A stretch of 64,000 bases of DNA from a virus: positions 79,234-143,233 of the IMG/VR virus record IMGVR_UViG_3300028774_000007; one strand, written 5' to 3'. The translations under genes were made by a program, and so were the position numbers. The notes below the pieces were generated by a model. It was not told where the DNA came from. It saw only the letters and a program-made list of their open reading frames with translations, and ran no database searches. Positions 43,169-51,869 of this stretch are shown here, piece after piece; position 1 is the stretch's first letter, and each line of letters opens with the position of its first letter.

Positions 43169-43834
43169 TTAGTATCCTGTCTGTGAGGTATAAAAATTCA
43201 CATTACCCACACCAATTACTTTAAGTAATTCTAATTCACAACTTTCGTCTTCTGAATCAAATTCTTCATCTGAATAATCTTCAACAGGGGAAACTTCCGT
43301 ATAAATATCTCCGTCGAAATCTTTAATTAAAGTAGTAGTCCAAGGTTTTGTAATATGATAATTAAAGTCTGGATTGTATTTTAAAACTTCATCAAGTAAT
43401 AATACACAAACCATTCCTGCATCAGCACAAAAATTACCTAATTCTTTTTTAGAATCAGTTTCATATGTAGTGCATGACCAATCACCATATAACGTATCTT
43501 CTGAAATAAAAGTGGTAAATCCTAAAACGGACATATCTTCTCCGAATCCACAGTCTTCCCAATCATCTTTCATTAATTCTTTATGGTCTTTTTTCCATTT
43601 TTCTTCTGCTAAATCTAATGCATCCCTACACGCACTCACCCAAATTTTTCTGAATTTTTTTTGTTCTGCATCTTTTGATTCATTAATAAAAATTTCTGTG
43701 TTTTTAATTAGACATAGCTTATCGTCTATCATATAATCTTTCCATTTAGGATACGTTGGGTCACTCCAAAAATCATATCTTTTTTTCGTGACATAACATG
43801 GGTCTGTGATAATAATATCGCCTTTAAATTTCAT
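43169..43834 (-). CDS. Hypothetical phage protein, 221 residues
   Basis: Starts MKFKGDIIITDPCYV (ATG 43832-43834, AGAAAGG upstream). The 'GDIIITDPCY' opening recurs in phage and bacterial proteins of unknown role. TLYGDWSCTTY and a very acidic C-terminus follow. Confidence 0.6.
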   Translation of the reverse strand: MKFKGDIIITDPCYVTKKRYDFWSDPTYPKWKDYMIDDKLCLIKNTEIFINESKDAEQKKFRKIWVSACRDALDLAEEKWKKDHKELMKDDWEDCGFGEDMSVLGFTTFISEDTLYGDWSCTTYETDSKKELGNFCADAGMVCVLLLDEVLKYNPDFNYHITKPWTTTLIKDFDGDIYTEVSPVEDYSDEEFDSEDESCELELLKVIGVGNVNFYTSQTGY

Positions 43835-43841
43835 TTTGTTA

Positions 43842-44126
43842 CTACCTTTCTGGCATTTCAAACACCGAGTTTTGGATGCTAACGGCAGTTCTTACTCCGT
43901 TCAATGGATTTGCAGTAAAAAAGTTACAGTTCATATAAGCAAGTTGAATTTTATCAATAATCTTAATTGCTCTTTCTACAGAATCATATGACCCAATTGT
44001 AGAGATACATTCATCTGATTCTATAGAATATAGTCCAACGGAATAATTACCTTGATAATTATATAATCCTATAATAAACTTATCCATTGGAATCAGCATC
44101 GTTTTATCTTGTGACCTAATCAGCAT
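43842..44126 (-). CDS. Hypothetical protein, 94 residues
   Basis: ATG 44124-44126 overlaps the stop of the upstream gene. Beta-rich (YNYQGNYSVGLYSIESD) then a helix. Unknown. Confidence 0.5.
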   Translation of the reverse strand: MLIRSQDKTMLIPMDKFIIGLYNYQGNYSVGLYSIESDECISTIGSYDSVERAIKIIDKIQLAYMNCNFFTANPLNGVRTAVSIQNSVFEMPER

Positions 44127-44421
44127 GATATCCAACCTCTGCTTCAAATTTATCAAGGACTTCTAGGTCGTCCAATCTATCTTCATCTTCGTCAGAATCA
44201 ATTATATCAAGAACATCGAAAACTTCTTCCATTAACTTTGATTCTGTATCAATGTCTGTGTAAGAACTATTAAGATATGCCTTAATTTGTATATCTAACG
44301 ATTTTTCGATACTTTTAGAGCCATAGTCCGTTGGAATCATAGTAACAGTAAATGTGCCGCCCATGAAAGTTAACTCGGTTTTGTCAATTCCTTTTTCAAA
44401 GGTTTTAATTAATTTAGCCAT
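44116..44421 (-). CDS. Hypothetical protein, 101 residues
   Basis: ATG 44419-44421 behind AAGGAG. LTFMGGTFTVTMIP strands then an acidic helix (DIIDSDEDEDRLDDLEVL). Possibly an inhibitor-type acidic protein; unknown. Confidence 0.5.
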   Translation of the reverse strand: MAKLIKTFEKGIDKTELTFMGGTFTVTMIPTDYGSKSIEKSLDIQIKAYLNSSYTDIDTESKLMEEVFDVLDIIDSDEDEDRLDDLEVLDKFEAEVGYHAD

Positions 44422-44431
44422 TTTTTTCTCC

Positions 44432-44698
44432 TTAATCATTATAGACTGATATCATATTTCCAGAAGCCCTATAACCAAAACATAGATTGCCGCCATCACA
44501 GATTAAAGCCAATTCAAACTCTTCCAGTTCCCACATATTACTTAGAACAAGATAGTCCGAATGGGCATACCCATCTCTGCAACGTAGGATAACGGTTTTT
44601 GTTTTGCTTAATTCTTCTGTGTTTTGTCCTTTATCATAAATAATAACGGCTTTATCTTTTATTCCTTCGTAGTACTCTCTGTTCGATATCGTCTGCAT
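44432..44698 (-). CDS. Hypothetical protein, 88 residues
   Basis: Not recognised. Alpha/beta, CRDGYAHSDYLVLSNMWELEEFE. Good RBS (AAGGAGCAACAAA). Confidence 0.5.
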   Translation of the reverse strand: MQTISNREYYEGIKDKAVIIYDKGQNTEELSKTKTVILRCRDGYAHSDYLVLSNMWELEEFELALICDGGNLCFGYRASGNMISVYND

Positions 44699-44723
44699 TT
44701 TTGTTGCTCCTTAATATTTTACG

Positions 44724-45755
44724 TCATCCTGTGTACAGTTCGTTTTCATTTATCTCCATTGGTATAAATTTACGTACACCATATGATTCGTGTAGTACTT
44801 TAGACCAATTATTGTAATTCTCGAATCCGTTTTTAGCGTTAGTTTTGCTTAGAAAATCAGTAAAGGATTTAGGGGTAGTGTTGTCCATGCGATAACCACT
44901 TCTGTCACCCAATAGCTGTCTACCTAAAGCTTTAACGGATTCGATGTCAGTAAGAATGCTTGAAACCTTTTTGTTCTTAACAGAGAAAGGAATTATATCG
45001 TAAACATCTTTCGACGTTGCTTTTAGAGATTCGCCAAGTGGTCTAGCATACCACCAACCACCATAAACAACTACGCTGTGATACATTGGGGATATGAAAC
45101 AAGTATCTAAAGAAATACCATTGTGTGCTAATCCCGACCATTGCAGATAACAAATAAGGTTATTTAGCCTACTCATTATCCATGCCACATGTTTGTGCGG
45201 AATTATACCATTGTAATGTTTTAATATCTCTGATAACGGAAGTAAGTCATTCGTTTTCTCTATTTCAATTATAACGTATTTTCCGTCTTTCGTCAAGTAA
45301 TAATGGATTACTTTGGGAAGAAGTTTTCTAATTTCTCTTTCCATTTCATCGTCTGCAAAACTAAATGATGCCATCATTTTCACGGCATTATTGGCAAGAT
45401 TTTCTTTGCTCTTATCAATAACATATACTACTTTATTAGAACAAACGTAATACTTGCCTAATTCAAAATTCTTTTCAAGTTGAAAGTTAATTGAAATAAC
45501 TTCATCTTTATTAGAAATGTACTGGGCTTGATTACTTACTTCCCATTGGTTATTTTTGATTAGTAAGTTGGCATGTTCATATAACGTGTTGATATAATTC
45601 ATGACACTTCCTGCTTGTTTATCTGAATTTACATCTGGATGCCATATTTTTACAAGCAGTCTGTAATCCTTTTTTAGTGAGTTTACATCGTTGGCAAATA
45701 AATCTCCAACTTTTTTTACAGCCAATATGTCTTCTGCGTTATATACATTTATCAT
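44724..45755 (-). CDS. J-domain fused to kinase-like domain
   Basis: 343 residues. Residues 1-65 form a J domain with HPD at 39-41 (KIWHPDVNSD). From about 95 the chain resembles a protein kinase fold: a glycine-poor N-lobe, then SGLAHNGISLDTCFISP at 207-223 in place of the HRDxKxxN catalytic loop, and VVVYGGWWYARPLG at 228-241 in place of DFG. Loss of HRD/DFG implies a pseudokinase. It could steer a host DnaK to a target. Single large gene among small unknowns. Confidence 0.65.
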   Translation of the reverse strand: MINVYNAEDILAVKKVGDLFANDVNSLKKDYRLLVKIWHPDVNSDKQAGSVMNYINTLYEHANLLIKNNQWEVSNQAQYISNKDEVISINFQLEKNFELGKYYVCSNKVVYVIDKSKENLANNAVKMMASFSFADDEMEREIRKLLPKVIHYYLTKDGKYVIIEIEKTNDLLPLSEILKHYNGIIPHKHVAWIMSRLNNLICYLQWSGLAHNGISLDTCFISPMYHSVVVYGGWWYARPLGESLKATSKDVYDIIPFSVKNKKVSSILTDIESVKALGRQLLGDRSGYRMDNTTPKSFTDFLSKTNAKNGFENYNNWSKVLHESYGVRKFIPMEINENELYTG

Positions 45756-45776
45756 CGAATTTACTCCCTATTTTTT

Positions 45777-45971
45777 TTAATCACACCATTCGCTGAATAA
45801 TTCAATATGCTTAGTCATTTGGATTTCTATCCAATTTTCGTCTGCTTCTATAAATTTCTCTCCACAAGAATCTTTAAACATTTGTTTAGCTTCGTCTAAA
45901 TTATCCGCAAAGATAATATAAGAATATCCTTCCCAAACTGTAGAATTTCCTTCATATTTATAGCATTTCAT
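45777..45971 (-). CDS. Hypothetical protein, 64 residues
   Basis: Not recognised. YIIFADNLDEAKQMFKDSCG looks like a small ferredoxin-like beta-alpha unit; acidic. Confidence 0.5.
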   Translation of the reverse strand: MKCYKYEGNSTVWEGYSYIIFADNLDEAKQMFKDSCGEKFIEADENWIEIQMTKHIELFSEWCD

Positions 45972-45977
45972 TTTTTA

Positions 45978-46244
45978 TCATCTTTCTCGACTAATAGATT
46001 TTAATTCTTCAATATCTGATTCAGTTAAATCAAAGATATCATATTTATCTATATCTTCGTGGGCTTTAAGTTTTAGATGTAGCTTTAACACTTTTTCATA
46101 CTTATTAAGTAAGTTAATATATTCACAGGCATCATCCCAATAGTGTTCGTCGCAGTTCCAATATTTTACATTTTTACCATTACAGTATAAAACAATCATC
46201 CATCCGTCATCATATTCAAAGTAAATTGCTATATTTTTATCCAT
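45978..46244 (-). CDS. Hypothetical protein, 88 residues
   Basis: Not recognised. YFEYDDGWMIVLYCNGKNV strands then a long helix rich in Glu/Asp. Confidence 0.5.
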   Translation of the reverse strand: MDKNIAIYFEYDDGWMIVLYCNGKNVKYWNCDEHYWDDACEYINLLNKYEKVLKLHLKLKAHEDIDKYDIFDLTESDIEELKSISRER

Positions 46245-46272
46245 TCCGTTTAGTTTCCTTTCAACATAAAAG

Positions 46273-46704
46273 TCATGTTTTATTCACATATAAAGTGTAG
46301 TAATCAATATTGATGTTGGGTATAAAAAAGATATATTTCCATGTATCTTTGTAGTATGATTCATAGTGTGTAACATGCTGTTGACCATCTGTTTTCTCAA
46401 TATGAACCGTTTTATCAGTTATATCATGGAGCAGTATGTAGTTACCCTCTGTGGTTTGGTATGAGTGTGTATCATATGCAACGATATTGGTTGTGCTTAC
46501 CGCATGGACTTCTGCGGGAATAGCAAGCCCAGCACCTATACTAAATGCAATAGTAGCCATTGCACCCATTGCAAAACCGACAATAGCGCAAAAAAGTGCG
46601 TTGAAGATAGTCTTAACCCAATCTATAAACTTCTCATGAGTAAAAGCATCTGCAAGAAAAGCTACTACTATTCCACCAATAGTTCCTATAAATAAATAAA
46701 TCAT
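46273..46704 (-). CDS. Membrane protein, 143 residues
   Basis: Two to three membrane helices in the first 65 residues (glycine-rich GFAMGAMATIAFSIGAG) and a soluble C-terminal beta domain. Same plan as the neighbour 46719-47174, likely paralogues. Confidence 0.58.
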   Translation of the reverse strand: MIYLFIGTIGGIVVAFLADAFTHEKFIDWVKTIFNALFCAIVGFAMGAMATIAFSIGAGLAIPAEVHAVSTTNIVAYDTHSYQTTEGNYILLHDITDKTVHIEKTDGQQHVTHYESYYKDTWKYIFFIPNINIDYYTLYVNKT

Positions 46705-46718
46705 TTTTCTTTTCTCCT

Positions 46719-47174
46719 TTAATGTTTCGGTATGTATAATTCGTAACAGTTTCTTTTGCCGTAATCAGATGGGTATGCGATTAAATATCTTATATCAAAG
46801 TCATTATCATATGTAGCGTAATAGCTGTCAATGTGGGCTACCCCAGTGGTTATATAATTGATATGTACGTTCTTATCTTTTGTATTAAAAATATCAAATC
46901 CATCGTTTGTCTTTACTACGTACTCCATATGAGTTTCATCAATATTAACAATTTTATATGTTTCTAATAACTTTGTATTATATGGAAGTAAAGAACCTAT
47001 GGTATTCCCTAAGAGTAGATAGATTAAAATGCCAACGAAGAATCCAAGTATGCCGTCACATAACATTGCAAAAAAAGTAGTAACGTGTTCAGTAGCCGTT
47101 TTTTTCGTTTCCTTTTTATGAGTTTCAAATGCATAAGCTAAAAACAGGATAAAAGTAATTAAAATAAAAATCAC
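46719..47174 (-). CDS. Membrane protein, 151 residues
   Basis: N-terminal helix, basic loop, two further helices (GILGFFVGILIYLLLG), then a beta-rich tail with YVVKTNDGFDIFNTKDKNV. Overlaps the next gene by four bases. Confidence 0.58.
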   Translation of the reverse strand: MIFILITFILFLAYAFETHKKETKKTATEHVTTFFAMLCDGILGFFVGILIYLLLGNTIGSLLPYNTKLLETYKIVNIDETHMEYVVKTNDGFDIFNTKDKNVHINYITTGVAHIDSYYATYDNDFDIRYLIAYPSDYGKRNCYELYIPKH

Positions 47175-47506
47175 TGTTTATTCCCCCTAATCAATTTGAT
47201 AATTTCCATATATCTATCGTCAATATCATCTTTTTCTTGATTATGCAAACACTCTTTACAATCTTTTTTATCACATGGAGTACAGAATGTATCGTTAACT
47301 TTCTGATAAGAATCCAGTTCGCTCTTTAATTTTACTAAAACATCTTTCATATTTTCCTCTTCTTTTCTATTCGTTTCCAGTATTTCTTTTACTTTATTAT
47401 GTATGTTGCGTGTTACTGTGTACGTTGAGTATTTAGTGTACACAGTATAGATTAACACGCAAACAATAGCTAATCCTAAAAATATAAAAAACCCCAAATA
47501 AATCAT
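47171..47506 (-). CDS. Membrane-anchored protein with Cys cluster, 111 residues
   Basis: One N-terminal membrane helix (3-22), coiled-coil-like middle, then CTPCDKKDCKECLHN near 84-98, a possible metal site on the cytoplasmic or outer side. Unknown. Confidence 0.55.
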   Translation of the reverse strand: MIYLGFFIFLGLAIVCVLIYTVYTKYSTYTVTRNIHNKVKEILETNRKEEENMKDVLVKLKSELDSYQKVNDTFCTPCDKKDCKECLHNQEKDDIDDRYMEIIKLIRGNKQ

Positions 47507-47516
47507 TCCTTAAATA

Positions 47517-47600
47517 TTACTTGCATAGTAGTTCGAGAATTTCCAATATCTCTTCTTCCGTTAATGGCTTGTCTTCGGTTTCGATGATATCAATTGTCAT
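47517..47600 (-). CDS. Leader peptide-like ORF, 27 residues
   Basis: ATG 47598-47600 with AAAGAGAT upstream, first frame behind the promoter 47626-47654. Acidic (MTIDIIETEDKPLTEEE). Could be a regulator or small acidic protein. Confidence 0.45.
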   Translation of the reverse strand: MTIDIIETEDKPLTEEEILEILELLCK

Positions 47601-47625
47601 TTTTTTGAATCTCTTTCTATAATTT

Positions 47626-47654
47626 ATTATACTATACTAAATAGAATTTGTCAA
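47626..47654 (-). promoter_or_regulatory. Sigma-A type promoter
   Basis: Minus strand TTGACA (47649-47654), 17-base spacer, TATAAT (47626-47631), AATTTAC upstream. Confidence 0.87.
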
Positions 47655-47726
47655 GTAAATTGATAATTTATTTAAAATATAATATTAATAATATTATGCC
47701 CAATTTCCAATTAAATATACAATTAA

Positions 47727-48167
47727 TTAATTAAAAGTTGAAACCTTAATCATCGTGATTAATTTCTCTTGAAATGATGTAAGAATAAAATACGATTTTA
47801 AGGTATTGCACACCGCATTTTTAAACATATTGACATAATAGCTGTTACATCTGTTTCTGTACATGGTTGTTAAAATTTGGCTGACGGTTAATTTATACGT
47901 TGTACTCTTTTTGTATAGTTTAACCTCTTCGCCTAGTACCATATTCGTTTCAACTCTTGAAACGGGGTGTCTATAAGTAGCAAGGAAACCGTCACTATAC
48001 AGATAAAAAGTAATGTTTTCAATTCTGCATTCGCCGTTAAATATCGTGCCGTTTTTTACAATGCCTGTTCCGAATTTTGTTGCGTAGACTTTCTTATCTT
48101 CTGAAATGAATGAGGGTAGGTTGCCTAGATATCTAAGGTCTGCATTGACCAAACTACAATTATCCAT
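47727..48167 (-). CDS. Hypothetical protein, 146 residues
   Basis: Not recognised. Beta-rich first 90 residues, then helix with four Cys spread (CNSYYVNMFKNAVCNTL). Confidence 0.5.
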   Translation of the reverse strand: MDNCSLVNADLRYLGNLPSFISEDKKVYATKFGTGIVKNGTIFNGECRIENITFYLYSDGFLATYRHPVSRVETNMVLGEEVKLYKKSTTYKLTVSQILTTMYRNRCNSYYVNMFKNAVCNTLKSYFILTSFQEKLITMIKVSTFN

Positions 48168-48177
48168 AATATTCTCC

Positions 48178-48597
48178 TTAACTATTTAATGTGTCTTCAA
48201 ATAATTTAAACTCCGATTTAGCCATATCTAACGTTGTAAAGCTATACCAATCTCTTGAATTTTGGCTTTCATTTAGTCTAATGCCAATCCATTGTGGGAA
48301 GAAAATATCCTCTAAAAATCCAATATTTTCTTTGCTGATTAGTAGAATATATCTTCTTAGAGTATCCTCATCCTTGAATAGATACCAATCGTTAAAATCA
48401 TCACAATATGCTCTTACATGTTTAACGTCGGCAAGGATTTTATCAATTGCTAACTTATGCTCATATTTTTCACAATCTGATGCATATTTAAAATCTTTAC
48501 CATCCTCTGCAACGTATCTTAATTGTTTGGATGATTTAGTACCGACTTGTATTTGTTGCATAATCGGTGTTTCTACTGTCATTACTTCTGTTGTCAT
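48178..48597 (-). CDS. Hypothetical protein, 139 residues
   Basis: KQLRYVAEDGKDFKYASDCEKYE resembles the N-terminal segment of several phage proteins of unknown role; helical remainder. Four-base overlap with upstream gene. Confidence 0.55.
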   Translation of the reverse strand: MTTEVMTVETPIMQQIQVGTKSSKQLRYVAEDGKDFKYASDCEKYEHKLAIDKILADVKHVRAYCDDFNDWYLFKDEDTLRRYILLISKENIGFLEDIFFPQWIGIRLNESQNSRDWYSFTTLDMAKSEFKLFEDTLNS

Positions 48598-48815
48598 AGC
48601 TTAATTATCCTTTCATGGTATGCCGTAGCATCTTTGAATGCTTGTTCTGGCGATACAGCCCATCCGCTACCTTCATTAGTCCAACCATCGGTAGACCTTC
48701 TGTGACCTTGTAGACACCAAAAATAAGGCTCTTTTTTATTATCCCAAATATGTGCCCTAAGAAATACTTCAACTGAATACTCGTCAATAATATTGTATAC
48801 TGGTTTTAAAATCAT
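48594..48815 (-). CDS. Hypothetical phage protein, 73 residues
   Basis: FWCLQGHRRSTDGWTNEGSGW is typical of small conserved phage proteins of unknown function. First gene after promoter 48867-48895. Confidence 0.58.
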   Translation of the reverse strand: MILKPVYNIIDEYSVEVFLRAHIWDNKKEPYFWCLQGHRRSTDGWTNEGSGWAVSPEQAFKDATAYHERIIKL

Positions 48816-48866
48816 TATATTACTCCTTGTTAAACATCTTTACTTCCGTCTTTTTCTGGTGTTTCT

Positions 48867-48895
48867 ATTATACAATAAAAAAAGGAGATTGTCAA
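48867..48895 (-). promoter_or_regulatory. Sigma-A type promoter overlapping a terminator arm
   Basis: Minus strand TTGACA (48890-48895), 17-base spacer, TATAAT (48867-48872). The spacer starts with the AATCTCC arm of the hairpin at 48884-48936. Confidence 0.85.
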
Positions 48896-48936
48896 GTAAA
48901 TTGAAAAATTAATTTCTAATTTAAATAATAATCTCC
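48884..48936 (-). terminator. Probable terminator, long loop
   Basis: GGAGATT and AATCTCC pair across a 39-base AT-rich loop, followed on the minus strand by seven Ts. Follows the Cys-rich gene at 48998. Confidence 0.5.
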
Positions 48937-48997
48937 AAATTGAATTGTGGGTATAATATAAAGATATGCGTTAGAAATTTATTTTATATTCCATACT

Positions 48998-49240
48998 TCA
49001 ATCTTTTACCTCATTTTTGATGAGTGGGCAAAAACTTGGTCTATCATAGACCCAATAATCATGAGGAACTAGTAATAAGCCGCTTTGTGGGTGTGTACAA
49101 CGATTGCAAGGCTCACCTTGTACCCCATATTGGCATTGTACACAAGGGTGAAGGTCTAACCTATCAGTCAATGTAACACTCCATGTTGTTTGCGGCTCTG
49201 CGAAAAACTTCTTGATGGCAGTCCATATTTTTTTAAACAT
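48998..49240 (-). CDS. Cys-rich protein, 80 residues
   Basis: ATG 49238-49240 after AAGGGG. Amphipathic helix MFKKIWTAIKKFFAEP, then HPCVQCQYG, GEPCNRCTHP and a late Cys: a likely four-Cys zinc knot. Unknown function. Confidence 0.58.
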   Translation of the reverse strand: MFKKIWTAIKKFFAEPQTTWSVTLTDRLDLHPCVQCQYGVQGEPCNRCTHPQSGLLLVPHDYWVYDRPSFCPLIKNEVKD

Positions 49241-49241
49241 C

Positions 49242-49448
49242 TTAGATACCCCTTTTAATTTTTTCAATTCTTTTTCTTTTTGATTCAGCGTGGCTAGGGA
49301 CGTGTTCACGTTTAGCTAGTTCAGCTTTTAACTCATCATATGTGACATATACATCACCATTATGTGGGTTAAACTTACCGCTAAATTGTCTTGTGTATAG
49401 CATCCATTTTAATAGCGTGTGAGTATTCTCTTTTGTTAAATCTATCAT
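49242..49448 (-). CDS. Hypothetical phage protein, 68 residues
   Basis: LLKWMLYTRQF..DVYVTYDELKAELAKREHVP is a pattern found in small Firmicute phage proteins of unknown role; basic tail. Confidence 0.58.
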   Translation of the reverse strand: MIDLTKENTHTLLKWMLYTRQFSGKFNPHNGDVYVTYDELKAELAKREHVPSHAESKRKRIEKIKRGI

Positions 49449-49461
49449 TTGTGTTACCTCA

Positions 49462-49830
49462 TTATTCCCATTTATATAATTCTTTTTTGTTCATAGCTTT
49501 TTTATATTTTATTATATATCTTCTTGCTCTAAAAAATGCAAGTGGTGTTTTCATAATCATTCCGATATTATTAAACTTAAAAATATATTGAGAAGTTTTG
49601 CTAATTAAATTCTTATTAAGATATCTACTGACGTAGTATTTATCATTATCCATATCAGTCCATTCAGTAGCATCGAAATTTTTCTTAAACGTTTTGAACG
49701 ATGACCATCCGTATTTTTCGGTATAGGATTTTACTATATCAATATGAGAACTCCATTCAAGACATTGCGTTCCTATAAATACAAATATAGACATAATGAT
49801 TAAAGTTATAATTATTTCTATTCCTACCAT
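49462..49830 (-). CDS. Single-pass membrane protein, tandem family copy 1
   Basis: 122 residues. Membrane helix at 4-24, then GWSSFKTFKKNFDATEW, KFNNIGMIMKTPLAFFRARRY and KKELYKWE. One of four neighbouring paralogues with shared 'FKKNFDAxxW', 'NxGMIMK' and 'LYKW' blocks. Unknown. Confidence 0.6.
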   Translation of the reverse strand: MVGIEIIITLIIMSIFVFIGTQCLEWSSHIDIVKSYTEKYGWSSFKTFKKNFDATEWTDMDNDKYYVSRYLNKNLISKTSQYIFKFNNIGMIMKTPLAFFRARRYIIKYKKAMNKKELYKWE

Positions 49831-49839
49831 TTTTTCTCC

Positions 49840-50205
49840 TTAATCCCATTTATATAATTCTTCTTTTTTAATTCGAGATTTTTGATATTTTCTTATATAT
49901 CTTCTGGCTCTGAAAAGTGATAATGGTGATTTTAAAATCATTCCTACATCATTAAACCTAATAGAATAAGTATCAGTTTTACTAATACAATCACCATGGT
50001 AATATTTGTAAAGACAATATTTCATATTATTTCTATCAGCATCCCATTCGGTAGCATCGAAATGCTTTTTAAAGGTATTAAATGATGCATACCCATAAGG
50101 TTTGTGGATTTCTTTTACCGTTTGAGCATGACAAATCCATTCGATATATTCATATATCGTTATGAAAATCGTAAAAAGTATTAGCATAAATATAATTAAA
50201 CCCAT
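49840..50205 (-). CDS. Single-pass membrane protein, tandem family copy 2
   Basis: 121 residues; membrane helix, GYASFNTFKKHFDATEWD, RFNDVGMILKSPLSLFRARRY, EELYKWD. Closest to copy 1. Confidence 0.6.
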   Translation of the reverse strand: MGLIIFMLILFTIFITIYEYIEWICHAQTVKEIHKPYGYASFNTFKKHFDATEWDADRNNMKYCLYKYYHGDCISKTDTYSIRFNDVGMILKSPLSLFRARRYIRKYQKSRIKKEELYKWD

Positions 50206-50217
50206 TGTGTTTTCTCC

Positions 50218-50577
50218 TTAATCCCATTTATATAATATATTTTTTTTAAGTTGAAGTTTTATATATTTGTTAGCATATAATTTAGCCCTAATAAATGATA
50301 TTGGGGTTCTCATAAGCATTCCAATATTATTAAACTTAAAACTAAGGTCAGCAATACAACTGACTAAAAGTTTGCCGTTATATTCACATAAACAATCGTC
50401 TTCATCCTCTACATCTTCCCATTTAGCGGCATCAAAATTCTTTTTAAAAGATTTGAATGATGCCCATCCGCATTTTTTATTTTCATACTTAGTTATGTCA
50501 ATATGCGAATGCCAAATAAGTAACGTTATAATCATGGTAACTACAAAAACCATTATAAGAAATATAATTAAACCCAT
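50218..50577 (-). CDS. Single-pass membrane protein, tandem family copy 3
   Basis: 119 residues; membrane helix, GWASFKSFKKNFDAAKWED, KFNNIGMLMRTPISFIRAK, ILYKWD. Same start context GTTTTCTCCTTA as copy 2. Confidence 0.6.
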   Translation of the reverse strand: MGLIIFLIMVFVVTMIITLLIWHSHIDITKYENKKCGWASFKSFKKNFDAAKWEDVEDEDDCLCEYNGKLLVSCIADLSFKFNNIGMLMRTPISFIRAKLYANKYIKLQLKKNILYKWD

Positions 50578-50589
50578 TGTGTTTTCTCC

Positions 50590-50829
50590 TTATTTTATAT
50601 CTAAAATTTCGAATGAGTAAGATGGTTTTCTGCCCTCAATACTTAGGAATTGAGCAGGAAGTAACTCTTTGATGTTGCCCGTGTAATCAATAAGCTTGAT
50701 AGAATCTGGTCTTACTTCATGCACCAACCAAAGGGTTTGTGTACCTACTCCCGCATAAAACATTTTTACGATTGTTCCAGTTTTTAGAACCTCTGTATCG
50801 AATCCTGTGTACGTTTTAAATAAATTCAT
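50590..50829 (-). CDS. Hypothetical protein, 79 residues
   Basis: Not recognised. SH3/KOW-like beta pattern (GTIVKMFYAGVGTQTLWLV); sits between copies 3 and 4 of the membrane family. Confidence 0.5.
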   Translation of the reverse strand: MNLFKTYTGFDTEVLKTGTIVKMFYAGVGTQTLWLVHEVRPDSIKLIDYTGNIKELLPAQFLSIEGRKPSYSFEILDIK

Positions 50830-50830
50830 T

Positions 50831-51220
50831 TTATTTGTTACCTTTCCTTAAATTAATTATATATTGTTTTGTGTATTTCATAGCCTTTTTAAAATCCTTG
50901 TTGCTCTTCATTATCATACCTACATTGTCAAATAGGATAACAAAAGCGTGAATTTCACTTTTGCTAAAGTAACCATCTCCATGTACGAATAAACTCTCTG
51001 GAAACATACCATCTTCATATTGATACCAATCCGTACTATCAAACTTACGTTTAAATTCGTCAAAATCTGCATGAATAGTTCCATAATTCCGAAGATTACA
51101 TAACCAAACTACCATGCTTTTATGAATATCATAATCTGCTCTTAAATAGCTTATGATGACAAATGTTATAAAACCTATGGACAACAATGCGATAATAATA
51201 AAATAAATAATAGTACTCAT
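50831..51220 (-). CDS. Single-pass membrane protein, tandem family copy 4 (divergent)
   Basis: 129 residues; membrane helix at 3-27, DFDEFKRKFDSTDWYQY and ILFDNVGMIMKSNKDFKKAMKY match the family, but the LYKW end is lost. Confidence 0.58.
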   Translation of the reverse strand: MSTIIYFIIIALLSIGFITFVIISYLRADYDIHKSMVVWLCNLRNYGTIHADFDEFKRKFDSTDWYQYEDGMFPESLFVHGDGYFSKSEIHAFVILFDNVGMIMKSNKDFKKAMKYTKQYIINLRKGNK

Positions 51221-51231
51221 TTTACTTCTCC

Positions 51232-51798
51232 TTATATAAAGAGTTCTTTTAAAACTCTAGGGGCATATTTTTTTTCATCCAATTTTGCAATTGATTTTGA
51301 AATTGCATCAGAAGCATAGGCTGTCATTTTATTACTCATAACAATTCTTGTTCCTTCTATCTCATTCTTGATATGTCTGCGCCTAATTCTTTTTTCTTGT
51401 AACAACTTATAAAGTTTGTATCCTTTTACAACATTGAGATTTTGAAATTCAGCGGCATGTTCAATATCAACAATTGCTAAATCTGTTTTAGATAGTTCCG
51501 CTAGTAGGTATTTTTCATATTCAATAAGTTTCTTAGAGAAATCTGAAAGTTCATCTACCTTATCAGATATACTATAAGAATCATCACCAAACGGATTAGT
51601 AAAGGCGCTACCGTCTGCTGATACACTTAGGGGTTCAACTCTCCATTGATAATCTCTAAGCACAATGGGTAATGCTTTTACAAAATTGTTTGCCTTTAAA
51701 AAGGAAAAGTGCTGTGCGAGTGTAAAGTCATCTGTAGCAACTGAACCGCTAGACGAAACGGCTATGTAATTGATGCCATCCGTTATCATATATTCCAT
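51232..51798 (-). CDS. Hypothetical protein, 188 residues
   Basis: Not recognised. Beta-rich N-terminal half (GINYIAVSSSGSVATDD), long helix from 85 that reads as a coiled coil (LIEYEKYLLAELSKTD). First gene on the left side of the 1.5 kb gene-free region. Confidence 0.55.
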   Translation of the reverse strand: MEYMITDGINYIAVSSSGSVATDDFTLAQHFSFLKANNFVKALPIVLRDYQWRVEPLSVSADGSAFTNPFGDDSYSISDKVDELSDFSKKLIEYEKYLLAELSKTDLAIVDIEHAAEFQNLNVVKGYKLYKLLQEKRIRRRHIKNEIEGTRIVMSNKMTAYASDAISKSIAKLDEKKYAPRVLKELFI

Positions 51799-51840
51799 TT
51801 TTTTGTTTCCCCTTTTTTTCTCTCTTTTCTACTTGCTCAT

Positions 51841-51869
51841 ATTATATATCAAACGAATTAATTTGTCAA
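51841..51869 (-). promoter_or_regulatory. Sigma-A type promoter
   Basis: Minus strand TTGACA (51864-51869), 17-base spacer, TATAAT (51841-51846). Reads leftward out of the gene-free region. Confidence 0.86.

Noticed and set aside
48605-48787. Alternative minus-strand ORF at 48.6 kb
   Set aside because: Out-of-frame shadow of 48594-48815, which has a phage-like sequence, SD and promoter.
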